Notes: generated by a model not told the origin, from the letters alone. A stretch of DNA of 42,593 bases from Myxococcota bacterium (GCA_020629955.1 JAHDCI010000022.1:1-42593); one strand, 5' to 3'; positions 8,435 to 16,659 are shown, numbered from the stretch's first letter. Numbers and translations are program-made.

Positions 8435-9718
8435 ATGTCCTATCGATGGCCCCAAAGCGCCCGCGGTTTCGCCGCAGCCTGCGTACTCCTCACATCCTTC
8501 GGAGGCTGCTCCGATGAGGCTCCCGCGGTAGCCCCGATCCCGCCGGGTGCATCGCAAGCGCCTGCTGCAAACGCACCCGCTGTTGCTCAACCGGCTGCGG
8601 CTCAACCGGCTGCGGCTCAACCGGCCGCTGTTCAACCCAGCTCAGTTCCAGCCGCCGGCGCCATCCCCAGCGTCACGATCTCCGATGCGGAGCGAGCCAC
8701 CGCGGACGCGCTCGTGGCCGGGATGCAGCGAGGACGTTTCGAAACTGCGGCGACCCGTGAGCGCGCCAACGCCCTTCCCTTCCTCTACATTGCTGCCACG
8801 AGTTCGAACGAGGCAGCGGTTGCCCAAGCGCTGCGCGCGCTATCCGGCAAGTGGACGCGGAACGCCTCACAAGTCGAGGGTGGGCGCCGACTCGTCGATG
8901 CGACATTTACCGGCGTCGTCAACGCTCGGCTACGTGACCCGCGGCCTCCGGTTGTTCTCGCCGCAATGCGAGCGAGCAATATCGTCGTGAGCGGAAACGA
9001 ACCCGACGAATCGACGATGGAGATCCTGCTCGATATCGCGGCCAATCACCCTAACCACGCCGCTCGATACGCCGCGCTAAACACCGCATCGCGGGCTGGC
9101 GGAATGTACTATCGCGCACACCCAGAAGCGGCTGCGCCATTCCAGAGCGCCCTCCAAGGACCTGAGCCTTGGCTGATCTCTCGCGCGCTCTCCGGGTTTC
9201 CAACGGGGGATCGCAATGCGCGAGAGGCGCGCGCGGCACTTTTCACTCCACTCCTCTCTCACACGGACCCGGGGGTTCGTGGGCAAGCGATCGACGCGCT
9301 GGCACGGGATACGCGACTCGACAATGACGCTCGGGCACAGGTCGTCGCGGCCGCGACCCCAATGCTCAGCGATCCGCATCCCTACACTCGATCAGAGGCC
9401 TGCAACGCGCTGGCAGCGGTCGCCCACCTCCCCTCGATTCACGCCATTCAAGCGCTTCTCGAGAGCGACGAACGCAACACCTACGATATTGCGTTCACCG
9501 ACTTCGAGGGAGACCAAGCACGTGTACATCACGACGGATCCGCCTGGTCTCGCGTGAGTGATTCCGCTCTCAACGCGATCAAGCGTCTGTCGCGTCCGAT
9601 GACCGAGCGTTTCGAATATGAGATCAATGCCCGCGAGATGGAGACCTCACTTCCGGCCGCGGTCGAAGCGGCTCGCGCGTGGTATCAGCGAAACCAAGCG
9701 AATATTCCGCGTCCGTAG
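8435..9718 (+). CDS. HEAT-repeat-like lipoprotein
   Basis: 427 residues from the ATG at 8435; the longer open frame from 8228 overlaps the esterase gene. A lipoprotein signal ends at Cys25 (VLLTSFGGC). Next come an Ala/Pro linker with three near-identical AQPAA units (DNA repeat GCTCAACCGGCTGCG at about 8586-8630) and a helical domain in which motifs such as PGVRGQAIDALARD and PYTRSEACNALAAV suggest HEAT/Armadillo repeats. No catalytic motif is seen. It is likely a periplasmic or outer-membrane scaffold protein. It follows the esterase gene by 17 bp and ends before a strong hairpin terminator at 9790-9833. Confidence 0.75.
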   Translation: MSYRWPQSARGFAAACVLLTSFGGCSDEAPAVAPIPPGASQAPAANAPAVAQPAAAQPAAAQPAAVQPSSVPAAGAIPSVTISDAERATADALVAGMQRGRFETAATRERANALPFLYIAATSSNEAAVAQALRALSGKWTRNASQVEGGRRLVDATFTGVVNARLRDPRPPVVLAAMRASNIVVSGNEPDESTMEILLDIAANHPNHAARYAALNTASRAGGMYYRAHPEAAAPFQSALQGPEPWLISRALSGFPTGDRNAREARAALFTPLLSHTDPGVRGQAIDALARDTRLDNDARAQVVAAATPMLSDPHPYTRSEACNALAAVAHLPSIHAIQALLESDERNTYDIAFTDFEGDQARVHHDGSAWSRVSDSALNAIKRLSRPMTERFEYEINAREMETSLPAAVEAARAWYQRNQANIPRP

Positions 9719-9789
9719 CATCCAAGGCCGGTCGCCGATTTTCGTCGTGTTAGAGTGCGACGCGAGTCGGTCCATCTCCGCAAAAGAAA

Positions 9790-9833
9790 GCGCCCTCGCT
9801 CCGCCGTTCGGCAATGAGTGAGGGCGCCTTTTT
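9790..9833. terminator. Bidirectional intrinsic terminator
   Basis: The arms 9790-9801 and 9816-9827 form a 12-bp stem (GCGCCCTC/GAGGGCGC, one wobble, then CTC/GAG) with a 14-nt loop. A T run follows on the plus strand (CCTTTTTCG), and a pyrimidine tract (CTTTCTTTT) follows on the minus strand. It separates the convergent HEAT-lipoprotein and OmpA genes. Confidence 0.85.
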
Positions 9834-9848
9834 CGTCTCTCGAAAGAA

Positions 9849-11708
9849 TCAGTCGATCGTGCCTTGCTCCGCAGCGTTGCTGCTTCCCTGCTCGATACCT
9901 TCGGCGCCGCCAACGATATGGAACTCAACACGCCGGTTCTGAGCGTGCTCCTGGCGGCTGCTTGCGTTCGGGACAATCGGACGATCCGGACCGAAGCCAC
10001 GCGCTTCCAGGCGAGCGCGATCCACATTGCCGCGGTTGACCAGCCAGTTCACCACCGACTCGGCTCGGCGCTGCGATAGGTCCATATTGGAATCGTGCGA
10101 CCCGCGGGCGTCGGTATGCCCTTCGACTCGGACGCGGCGGATCTCGCCGTGGTTGTTGAGCACGGTCGCGACGTTCTCAAGAAGTGCAAAGGAGCGACGC
10201 TGAATCTCATCACTGCTGGTGCGGAAGTAGACCTTGTCGAGGATCTCGATGGTATCGCCAGTAATGCGGACCTGCTGTCGCTGACGGCAGCCTTGGTTTC
10301 GCGGGGAGCCAGGCTCATTCGGGCAGTTGTCGACATTGTCGGGAACCGAATCGCCATCGTTGTCCGGATCGGGACAGCCATTCTCGTCCTCAAAACCATC
10401 ACGGTCCTCGGGATCATTCGGACACTGGTCGTTCACGTCGAGAACTTCGTCGTGGTCGTTGTCCGGGTCGGGGCAGCCGTTTTCGTCCTCGAACATGTCG
10501 GCATCTTCGGGCTCATTCGGGCATTGGTCGACGTCATCCATCAGTCCATCACCGTCAGAGTCGACCGGGGCGTCCCCATCCGGGCACCCATCCTCATCTT
10601 CGACGCCGTTGAAATTCTCAGGACGCATGGGACATCGGTCATCGACATCAAGAATGCCGTCCTGATCGTTGTCCGGGTCGGGGCAGCCATCCTCGTCTTG
10701 GAAGTCGTCCATGTCCTCGTCTTCGTCCGGACACATATCGGAATCATCGACAGGTCCAAGGTCTTCGGGAACCATCCAAGCGAGCATACCGATGATGCGA
10801 AAGTCGGGGCTCCCGAAACCGCGTGTGAGCCCCGGACCGGCCGCGGCACCAAGCGTCAGACCGCTCGAGTGGAAGAACTTCAAACCGCCGTTGATCTCAA
10901 ACGCCGTGTTCTCGCGAGCGAAGAAATTCTGAAACGCCGTGGTGCCGAAACCCTGCGCCGTGATGTCGAGATGCGTGCGGGGGTCTTCGCCGCGGAACAC
11001 CACCACGCCGAGGTTCGCGCCGTAGGTAAAATCATCCTGGAATGCGAGGTTGCTAGCGCCGGTTGGTTCCGTATTCGTACGGACGAGCCCGCCGACATTG
11101 AGCGCAAACCGGACAGGACCGCCGCGGACTTCCATCAAGAGCTCGGGGTGAATGGAAAGGAATTCGTCACCTCGGAAGCGCTGCTCAGAGCCAGCGGTCG
11201 GAAAGGTCCCGCGGACCTGCAACGCCATCGCGAAGGCATCGTCGCTCTCCCCAAAGAGGCGAAGCCGAGCGCCGAGGTAGATATCCTCAAGGCCAAAGCC
11301 GTCGGGTTCGATGCCGCGGACAGGCGCTGGAACCTCGTCTCCCGTGGCGCCATCCATGATGAGCGTCAGCGGCAGGCCAGCGAAAATCACCAGCCGATCG
11401 AAAAGTCCGAGGCTGAGGCCGAGGTTGGCATCGAGCTGGTCGGACACGATTTGTGCAGATTCCGAGCCCGCCATGCCCAGATCACTCTCCCAAACGAGGG
11501 GGTCATTGGAGTAGTCGACCATGAGCTGCACGCCAAAGCGAACATGACCGAAATCACTCGGGCGGCTCACGCCCCAATCGTCTTCTGGAGTCTCTCCCGC
11601 GACGAAGCGGTTCAAACGAGCGCTGGTATCCTGCGCAAAGGCGGACGCGCTCAGAGAGAGCAGCGCGCTCAGGCAAGCAATCCGTGTGGTCGTGGATTTC
11701 AAGTTCAT
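9849..11708 (-). CDS. OmpA-family outer-membrane protein with TSP3 repeats
   Basis: 619 residues from the ATG at 11708 (the second of a tandem ATGATG, with AGGGGA just upstream). A signal peptide (STTTRIACLSALLSLSASAFAQ) leads into an N-terminal domain of about 300 residues that looks like an outer-membrane beta-barrel (alternating patterns, DFGHVRFGVQLMVDYS, HLDITAQGFG). About 150 residues of Asp-rich thrombospondin type 3 repeats follow (units of DGCPDPDNDxDG and DQCPNEPED), which bind calcium and stiffen the linker. The last 130 residues form an OmpA/MotB peptidoglycan-binding domain (KVYFRTSSDEI, VEGHTDARGS, NMDLSQRRAESV, QNRRVEFHIVG). It anchors the outer membrane to the cell wall, like OprF-type porins. 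The repeats keep antisense frames open, but those are not genes. Confidence 0.93.
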   Translation of the reverse strand: MNLKSTTTRIACLSALLSLSASAFAQDTSARLNRFVAGETPEDDWGVSRPSDFGHVRFGVQLMVDYSNDPLVWESDLGMAGSESAQIVSDQLDANLGLSLGLFDRLVIFAGLPLTLIMDGATGDEVPAPVRGIEPDGFGLEDIYLGARLRLFGESDDAFAMALQVRGTFPTAGSEQRFRGDEFLSIHPELLMEVRGGPVRFALNVGGLVRTNTEPTGASNLAFQDDFTYGANLGVVVFRGEDPRTHLDITAQGFGTTAFQNFFARENTAFEINGGLKFFHSSGLTLGAAAGPGLTRGFGSPDFRIIGMLAWMVPEDLGPVDDSDMCPDEDEDMDDFQDEDGCPDPDNDQDGILDVDDRCPMRPENFNGVEDEDGCPDGDAPVDSDGDGLMDDVDQCPNEPEDADMFEDENGCPDPDNDHDEVLDVNDQCPNDPEDRDGFEDENGCPDPDNDGDSVPDNVDNCPNEPGSPRNQGCRQRQQVRITGDTIEILDKVYFRTSSDEIQRRSFALLENVATVLNNHGEIRRVRVEGHTDARGSHDSNMDLSQRRAESVVNWLVNRGNVDRARLEARGFGPDRPIVPNASSRQEHAQNRRVEFHIVGGAEGIEQGSSNAAEQGTID

Positions 11709-12057
11709 CATTCCCCTATTCCCCGTTCGCGGCCCCTCTCCTCGGGGCCTTCTAGCCAAGATGGTGAACGTTAGGTCGCAGACCGGCACATGCGCAAGGC
11801 GGCGCTGCGCTCGTTCTCACTCCCAATCGGATCAAAATCGTCGAAGACTCCTGCGAACTCGGCGAGTGAACGAATGACAAGCACGCTCTCCCGCGATCGC
11901 GCCTCGTCGGCGTATTGCCTGCCCACTTGGGAGAGGTCGACGCCCGACAGATTCTATCGCCCGAACGCAAGCGCCACTCAATGACGAGATTGGAAGACCC
12001 GTTTGAAAACACGAAACTCACTGGCCCGAGATCACAACTCATGATAGGCGGGCAGGT
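11709..12057. other. 349-bp divergent intergenic region, ompA-like gene / small lipoprotein
   Basis: No convincing gene was seen. On the ompA side the 5' leader holds a GGCCCC/GGGGCC hairpin (11731-11749) about 20 bp before the start codon, which could affect translation. The short frames here lack a ribosome binding site and family character. On the lipoprotein side an AGGCGGGCAGGT stretch precedes the ATG at 12058. No clear promoter boxes were recognised. Confidence 0.4.
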
Positions 12058-12345
12058 ATGTGGAAGACCTTTCTAGTCCTTGCTTTCGTCAGTTTCGGCC
12101 TCATCGGATGCGATGATATGACCGACCGCCAAGCCGGCGAAGGTTGCCAGCCCGCGTGCATGACCACCGTGGACGAGTTGGACGATGAGACTCTGACCCG
12201 TGTCGTTTGTCTCGATGAAGAGTTTGATGCTGCGGCCTGTGCAACGCTTCCGGGACCGAGCTGCCCGGGTTCCGCGGAACTTGTGATGTGTGGCGACGAT
12301 GGTCTCCCCGTCTGTTCCGACGGCACGACGCCGACCTGCAACTAG
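12058..12345 (+). CDS. Small cysteine-rich lipoprotein, function unknown
   Basis: 95 residues. A lipoprotein signal (MWKTFLVLAFVSFGLIGC) places the lipid anchor on Cys18. The mature part is acidic and has eight further cysteines (CQPAC, VVC, AAC, GPSC, MCG, PVC, PTC), suggesting disulfide bonds outside the cytoplasm. No family was recognised. Similar tiny lipoproteins with spaced Cys residues are frequent in myxobacteria. The stop is TAG within ACTAGTAG. A remnant of the palindromic element (copy C) lies about 115 bp downstream. Confidence 0.7.
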   Translation: MWKTFLVLAFVSFGLIGCDDMTDRQAGEGCQPACMTTVDELDDETLTRVVCLDEEFDAAACATLPGPSCPGSAELVMCGDDGLPVCSDGTTPTCN

Positions 12346-12459
12346 TAGACTCCGATCGGAATCGGTTCCGGATCGGGTGATGGCGTCCGATTCGGGGCTG
12401 CGTGCTTCAGGCTTCTGACGAACCCGGATGGCGCTCCTCGAGAGAGGCCCGAATGAACC

Positions 12460-12527
12460 TTAGTACGCGGTTCAAATCGCCAGAAGGGCCCTCTTCCGCC
12501 AGGACGTCCGATCCGAGTTTCGCTCAT
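12460..12527 (+). repeat. Palindromic element, copy C (left arm fragment)
   Basis: Begins TTAGTACGCGGTTCAAATCG and continues with AGAAGGGCCCTCTTCCGCC and CGATCCGAG. These closely match the left half of copies A and B and then diverge at about 12527. The right half is absent, so it is a decayed or truncated copy. The rest of 12346-12578 holds only a weak hairpin (CGGAATCGGTTCCG) after the lipoprotein stop. Confidence 0.75.
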
Positions 12528-12578
12528 ACCGCTTGAGGAACTCGCGGTCGTTCTTTCCCCATGTTCCCTGCCGGCTGT

Positions 12579-14219
12579 CTAGTCTTCGTCCGCGACGTAG
12601 ATATAGAAACCAGGTGCCGAGGACGCAGATTCAAGTGGGTCCTTCGGCCCGTCCTCAGCTTCTACGACCGGCTCCTCCGCGACCGGAGCTGCGATGCCTT
12701 GAAGCGTGTGCGGGAACTGACTCGTAGGTCGTCGCGCCGACGATGATTCGCGTTGCGCGGGTGCCCCCTCCGCAACCTCGGGCGGAACACTATCGACCAA
12801 ATTTCCCTCTTCGTCCGTCGGCGAGGCGAAGAGCAAATCAAGTTCGTCATCCACTTCCGCGGCCGAGGGTTCGTTGCTCGGAACGGTATGTTCCGTCGTG
12901 GGAAGCTCGTCTGCGGGCATCTCGAGCTCATCGAGCGATTCAACAACATCTACGAGCTCGAACTCATCCGAGGACGATTGGGCGCGCTCGTCTTCTTCTC
13001 GTGCGGAAGCTTCTACGGCCGGCTTCGACAAACCTTCGACTTGAATCTCGGGGACCGGAATCGAGCTCCGCGGCGGGTTCGACTCCGGCGCCGGGGGTTC
13101 ACTCTCACCGAAAACAGAACGGAGCGAAACGTCGCTTCGAGGGACCCCTGGATCCGACTCGGGGGAAAACAGGCTCAGGTCCTCGAGAAGCGCATCTCGC
13201 TCGACTGCCGACAAGCTTTCTTCTTCCGCGGGCGGAACGGAGGGGACGGGGGGCGCTGGCCAAAGAGACGTCGAACGGAGTCGGGGCGGGCGTCCAGAGA
13301 GTACCGGGAGCTGAGGCAACTCACGTGTTGAGACACGTTCGAGCAGTGAACCAAGAGCGCCGAAATCCTCGAGGAGTCCGAGCGTGCCTGCGAGCGCTCG
13401 AAGCTCTTTACCGAGCGCGCCTGCGGACTCCCATCGATCTTCCGGAGCCCGCTGAACTGCGCGTTCGACCGCGACTCGAAAGGTGAGAGGCAGGCGCTCA
13501 AGTTCAGAAAGGTCGACCGGCGCTTCGTCGGTCACCGCATTCAGGTATTGAATGCCATCACCTGGGACCATGCGCTGTCCCGTCGCGAGCTCGTAAAGGA
13601 TCGCGCCGACGACAAAGACGTCGGCCTTTGCCGTGACCGGAGCGCGATGATGCACAGACTCCGGCGCCACGTAGCCAATCGTTCCATGAACGCCCTTTTG
13701 ATGGACTCCCGCGGCGCGATCCGCAGCCAGCGTTGCCAAACCGAAATCGATGAGAGAGAGCTGGCCTTGGGGCGAGATCAAAATGTTCTGAAGGCTCAGG
13801 TCACCATGGACAATGCCGGCAGGCTCTCCGTCGAGTTCACGTGTGTGGACATGCTCAAGTGCGTCGCATAGCGCGCAACCTATCTCGAGGACGGCCGCGA
13901 GTTCGAGAGGCCCTTCGCGCAGAATGGCTCGCAGGGAAACGCCCGGAACGTACGCCTGCGAGAGAAACCAGCGATTCTCAAGACAACGAAACTCGTGAAC
14001 GGGTGGGAGAGCTGCATGCGAGAGCATGCTGAGGATGCGGCCTTCGCGGCAGAACGACGAAACCGCCTCGTAATCGTCCCCGAGGTGTTTGTGCAGCACC
14101 TTTACGATGGTGTGACGGCGAAACCCACCGTCGCCCCATTGAACCGCGAGGTGCACTTCCGCACTCCCGCCAGAGGCGATGCGGCTCACCAGTTCGTAGC
14201 GACCGAGAAGCAGACTCAC
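12579..14219 (-). CDS. Ser/Thr protein kinase with acidic C-terminal region (HGD type)
   Basis: 546 residues, GTG start at 14219. The kinase domain fills residues 7-275: glycine loop ASGGSAEV, Lys40 in TIVKVLHK, catalytic loop HGDLSLQN (138-145), DFG 158-160, APE 185-187. The usual HRD Arg is Gly here, so it is a non-RD kinase that may not need activation-loop phosphorylation; the catalytic Asp and Asn are intact. Residues about 300-546 are Pro/Ser/Glu-rich, probably disordered, and very acidic (for example SSDEFELVDVVESLDELEMP). No transmembrane segment is visible, so it is probably cytoplasmic, unlike the kinase genes at 17238 and 19083. It is divergent from the tandem PG-binding-domain gene. 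Confidence 0.9.
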   Translation of the reverse strand: MSLLLGRYELVSRIASGGSAEVHLAVQWGDGGFRRHTIVKVLHKHLGDDYEAVSSFCREGRILSMLSHAALPPVHEFRCLENRWFLSQAYVPGVSLRAILREGPLELAAVLEIGCALCDALEHVHTRELDGEPAGIVHGDLSLQNILISPQGQLSLIDFGLATLAADRAAGVHQKGVHGTIGYVAPESVHHRAPVTAKADVFVVGAILYELATGQRMVPGDGIQYLNAVTDEAPVDLSELERLPLTFRVAVERAVQRAPEDRWESAGALGKELRALAGTLGLLEDFGALGSLLERVSTRELPQLPVLSGRPPRLRSTSLWPAPPVPSVPPAEEESLSAVERDALLEDLSLFSPESDPGVPRSDVSLRSVFGESEPPAPESNPPRSSIPVPEIQVEGLSKPAVEASAREEDERAQSSSDEFELVDVVESLDELEMPADELPTTEHTVPSNEPSAAEVDDELDLLFASPTDEEGNLVDSVPPEVAEGAPAQRESSSARRPTSQFPHTLQGIAAPVAEEPVVEAEDGPKDPLESASSAPGFYIYVADED

Positions 14220-14445
14220 GCGAATACCATACAGGAAATCAGGAAAAGCGTAAGAGATTCACGTCGAGCTATGCCATTTCGTCCGACCGGAGCGGAACTC
14301 GCTCCGCTTCCAGAACAAGATTATGACGTGATTCGACCGCAAAGTGAGCAAGCTCATAGAGAATCTGAGCAAATGATCCGATCAAGCGTCTCTGGGAGGG
14401 CGCGGGAATCGCGCGTCGCTTCGACCACGAAAGGTGAATAGAAAC
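14220..14445. promoter_or_regulatory. Divergent kinase / PG-binding-protein control region
   Basis: 226 bp between divergent starts. The plus-strand gene has a clear AAGGTGA ribosome binding site at 14431-14437, which decides its start at 14446. No operator or sigma-54-like motif was recognised. Confidence 0.4.
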
Positions 14446-15033
14446 ATGGGCGTATTAAAAGTTGGTTCCAGCGGTGCTGAAGTCACCGAGCTTCAGAACA
14501 ACCTCGCGAAGTTTGGCTTCAACGTGACGGTCGACGGCAAGTTCGGGCCGCAGACAAAGATTGCGGTGGAAGAATTTCAGGCGCACTTCGGCTACACGAT
14601 CGACGGCATCGTCGGAGACGGGACCCAGTCGCTGATCTCCGCGCAAAAAGGGTATGGCTGGTCCGTGAAGAGCGTGAAGTCCGCACTCGAGTCACAGGGA
14701 AAGCAGACCGACAAGGGACAGCTCGCGGGCGCCGATTTCACGAAGACGCTCAAGGCGGGTGAAAAAGGCGGCGAAGTTGCGATGCTGCAGCGCCGTCTCC
14801 AGGCGCTTGGGTTCTCCGCTCCGGTCACGGGCGAGTTCGACTCCGCAACGACGGAGGCTGTGAAGGGCCTGCAGAGCGCGTTCGGATACACCGTGGACGG
14901 CATCGCCGGCGGCGCCACCAACAAGCTTATCAACGCGCAGATCGGATACGACTGGCACGTTAGCAAGCAGAACGGCGGCGGCGACAAGGGCGGCGCAGCG
15001 GTTTCGAAGGGCGACGGAGTCGCAAAGAAGTAG
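14446..15033 (+). CDS. Tandem peptidoglycan-binding-domain protein (PG_binding_1 x2)
   Basis: 195 residues from the ATG at 14446 (an in-frame GTG at 14434 is part of the ribosome binding site). Two PG_binding_1 modules of about 70 residues each are clearly duplicates: GSSGAEVTELQNNLAKFGF...DGKFGPQTKIAVEEFQ...GYTIDGIVG, and EKGGEVAMLQRRLQALGF...TGEFDSATTEAVKGLQ...GYTVDGIAG, each ending in a GY(G/D)W(S/H)V segment. The C-terminus is a short Gly/Lys tail. There is no catalytic domain and no recognisable signal peptide, which is odd for a wall binder; export could use a non-classical route, or the protein may be a component of a cell-puncturing or secretion apparatus. Divergent from a Ser/Thr kinase and closed by a strong terminator. 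Confidence 0.9.
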   Translation: MGVLKVGSSGAEVTELQNNLAKFGFNVTVDGKFGPQTKIAVEEFQAHFGYTIDGIVGDGTQSLISAQKGYGWSVKSVKSALESQGKQTDKGQLAGADFTKTLKAGEKGGEVAMLQRRLQALGFSAPVTGEFDSATTEAVKGLQSAFGYTVDGIAGGATNKLINAQIGYDWHVSKQNGGGDKGGAAVSKGDGVAKK

Positions 15034-15052
15034 ACGTTTCGCCTCTCGCAGA

Positions 15053-15080
15053 AAGCCACCCTCACGAGGGTGGCTTTTTT
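15053..15080 (+). terminator. Intrinsic terminator after PG-binding gene
   Basis: A perfect 10-bp stem, AAGCCACCCT / AGGGTGGCTT (15053-15062 and 15067-15076), with a CACG loop and followed by a T run (15075-15080). Confidence 0.93.
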
Positions 15081-15131
15081 GTTGGATCCCTTGGTCGACG
15101 CAACCTCCCAACGAAGGCCAGTTGAAGCGTA

Positions 15132-15557
15132 ATGGAGAGCGCGCCACCCTACGATTCGATGTCGATTCAAATCGGAAGTACCGTGACAATGCGGGTCGAA
15201 GTGCCGCTACTTTCTTTCACGAAGCGTGACGCCGAAGGCCGTATCGATTTTCGCTCTCCCCTCCCCTGTCCCTTCAACTACGGATCACTTCTGTCCGAAG
15301 AGCGCTCACCCGATGGCGAGGCGATCGACGCTCTCGATTTCGGTGCACGTCGCGCCTTTGGAACGGTGATCCGCGGTCAGGTCGCAGGCATCGCTCTCTT
15401 TGTCGACGAGGGACTTGAAGACCCCAAAGTCCTGCTCACTTCGGACGGCAAACTCTCCCAGGTCCAACGTTTTCGCGTCCGCTCCTTTTTCTCCCTCTAC
15501 GCAAGGCTCAAAAGTCTTCGGGGTGACGCGGTCTTTCGCGGCCTTCAATCCCGTTAG
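15132..15557 (+). CDS. Small inorganic pyrophosphatase-like protein
   Basis: 141 residues against about 175 for typical family I pyrophosphatase. The family pattern is recognisable: RVEVPLLSFTK at the first strand, PFNYGSLL (for FPxNYGFIP), DGEAIDAL at the signature (usual D-G-D-P-x-D; Asp61 and Asp66 kept, the middle Asp is Glu63), RGQVAGIALF, then VDEGLEDPKVLL with Asp92, Asp97 and Lys99. Most metal ligands are therefore present, but several Lys/Arg/Tyr phosphate ligands could not be matched, and the C-terminal helix is short. It could be a divergent diphosphatase or a non-enzymatic relative. The start is uncertain; ATGs at 15159 and 15189 are alternatives. It lies between a terminator and repeat copy B, so it is probably monocistronic. 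Confidence 0.68.
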   Translation: MESAPPYDSMSIQIGSTVTMRVEVPLLSFTKRDAEGRIDFRSPLPCPFNYGSLLSEERSPDGEAIDALDFGARRAFGTVIRGQVAGIALFVDEGLEDPKVLLTSDGKLSQVQRFRVRSFFSLYARLKSLRGDAVFRGLQSR

Positions 15558-15616
15558 GAAAACGATCGTTCGTCCAGCCCACCAGCGCCTACATCGAAGG
15601 CAGGGCGATGGTTCGG

Positions 15617-15820
15617 CTAGTGCGTGGTTCAAATCGCTGGTGCGTGGTTCAAATCGCTGGTGCGTGGTTCGAATCGATAGAAGGGATGCTCTTCCGCCAG
15701 GAGCGCCGATCCGAGCTTCGCTCTTCCTTCGATATGCTCGGCATGTCGTTCGCCCGTCGAAGCTCGCCTCGGGGCCCCTGACGAGAGAGCATCCCTTCTA
15801 TCGGTTTGATCCCCGCAAGA
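15617..15820 (+). repeat. Palindromic MITE-like element, copy B (full length plus tandem end)
   Basis: Starts CTAG and has the same arms as copy A: GAAGGGATGCTCTTCCGCC...CGAGCTTCG on the left and CGAAGCTCGCCTCGG...AGAGCATCCCTTCTATCG...TGATCCCCGC on the right. The right tip is altered (CAAGAG instead of CACTAG). Without two extra 20-bp end units it is about 164 bp, like copy A. It lies in the 348-bp gap 15558-15905, which otherwise holds only a 10-bp palindrome (AACGATCGTT) near 15560 and the leader of the CbiX gene. Confidence 0.87.
15621..15680 (+). repeat. Three tandem 20-bp end units inside copy B
   Basis: TGCGTGGTTCAAATCGCTGG occurs twice exactly (15621-15640, 15641-15660) and a third time diverged (15661-15680). 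The unit is the outermost inverted-repeat segment of the element, duplicated only in this copy. Confidence 0.93.
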
Positions 15821-15905
15821 GCGCTTCTTGCGGAAGCGGCCAACGACTCGTTCACCGACTTGCACGCTTGCCAAACAGAGGCGAGCGCAGCAGGTTCGAG
15901 GAGAT

Positions 15906-16265
15906 ATGAACGCGCTAATTCTTGTGGACCATGGCTCCCGCCGCGCGGAAGCCAACGAGCACCTCGAAACGATCGCGGCTCGCGTTCAGCGGACCTTTCC
16001 CGGCACCGTCTTCGCAGCGCATATGGAGATCGCGAAGCCGAGTCTCGCTGACGCCGTCGCCCGCGCACTTTCAGAAGGCGCGGAGGATATTGTCGTCGTG
16101 CCTTTCTTTCTGAGTCCAGGTCGGCACGTGACGGGAGATATTCCTCGGCTTGTTGAGGAAGCACGGGCCTCCCATCCCGGGACTCGAATCCGGCTGGCTG
16201 CACACCTCGGCGATAGCGAGCACCTCTCGAACCTGGTCCTGGAACGTGCAGCGAATGCATCGTAA
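15906..16265 (+). CDS. CbiX/SirB-type sirohydrochlorin chelatase-like protein
   Basis: 119 residues from the ATG at 15906, preceded by GAGGAGAT; the frame is open upstream, but that part lies in the repeat. It matches the short single-domain CbiX form: LILVDHGSRR gives metal-binding His9, VVVPFFLSPGRHVTGDIPRL gives His74 and the conserved loop, and HLGDSEHLSNLVLERA ends the domain. Such enzymes insert Co2+, Ni2+ or Fe2+ into sirohydrochlorin for cobalamin, F430 or siroheme synthesis; short forms probably act as dimers. No other tetrapyrrole gene is near, so the metal and pathway cannot be told. The small lipoprotein gene starts 10 bp downstream. Confidence 0.88.
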   Translation: MNALILVDHGSRRAEANEHLETIAARVQRTFPGTVFAAHMEIAKPSLADAVARALSEGAEDIVVVPFFLSPGRHVTGDIPRLVEEARASHPGTRIRLAAHLGDSEHLSNLVLERAANAS

Positions 16266-16275
16266 GACGTGAAGC

Positions 16276-16641
16276 ATGCTTCATCGGTTTCTTGCCATCT
16301 GCACCTTCGGGGTGTCGTTTGCTTCTGGCTGCGGAGGAGCCCCCAGTCTTCTTGATATGCACTGGCAAACACTCGGTTCGATCGCCGAGGGCATGATGGA
16401 ATGTCCCGAAGCAGAACTCGCCCCGGTCGACGATACTCCTGAGACGATGACGCCCATGTCCGGCGATCCGGAAACCCGCAGGTATATCGTGACCGGCTGC
16501 GAGCGCGAGATGGCGTTTGTCTGCTACCGAGTCGCCATGGCACAGAACAATGAGACGCCTGAGTGTCGTCCGCTGCGAAGAGAGGGCGAGGGAAGCTCGA
16601 GCGGGGGCGTATACCTCGGACCGATTCGCGTCACGGATTAA
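16276..16641 (+). CDS. Small lipoprotein, function unknown
   Basis: 121 residues. A lipoprotein signal (MLHRFLAICTFGVSFASGC) gives acylated Cys19. The mature part has four more cysteines (ECPEAE, TGCERE, FVCYRV, ECRPLR), a short acidic Pro/Thr segment and a Ser/Gly stretch before the end. No family recognised. The conserved-looking core around YIVTGCEREMAFVCYRV is typical of small predicted myxobacterial lipoproteins. It follows the CbiX gene by 10 bp and is convergent with the UPF0262 gene (18-bp gap). Confidence 0.68.
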   Translation: MLHRFLAICTFGVSFASGCGGAPSLLDMHWQTLGSIAEGMMECPEAELAPVDDTPETMTPMSGDPETRRYIVTGCEREMAFVCYRVAMAQNNETPECRPLRREGEGSSSGGVYLGPIRVTD

Positions 16642-16659
16642 GAGCGAGCTCGAACGCTG

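Noticed and set aside
10095-11774. 559-codon plus-strand frame opposite the OmpA-like gene
   Set aside because: Same effect of Asp-rich TSP3 repeats; the minus frame has a clear OmpA domain and signal peptide.
15621-15680. tRNA T-loop-like GGTTCAAATC / GGTTCGAATC in the element ends
   Set aside because: The flanking bases do not form a T-stem or acceptor stem, and the motif repeats as part of the inverted repeats, so it is not a tRNA or tRNA fragment.
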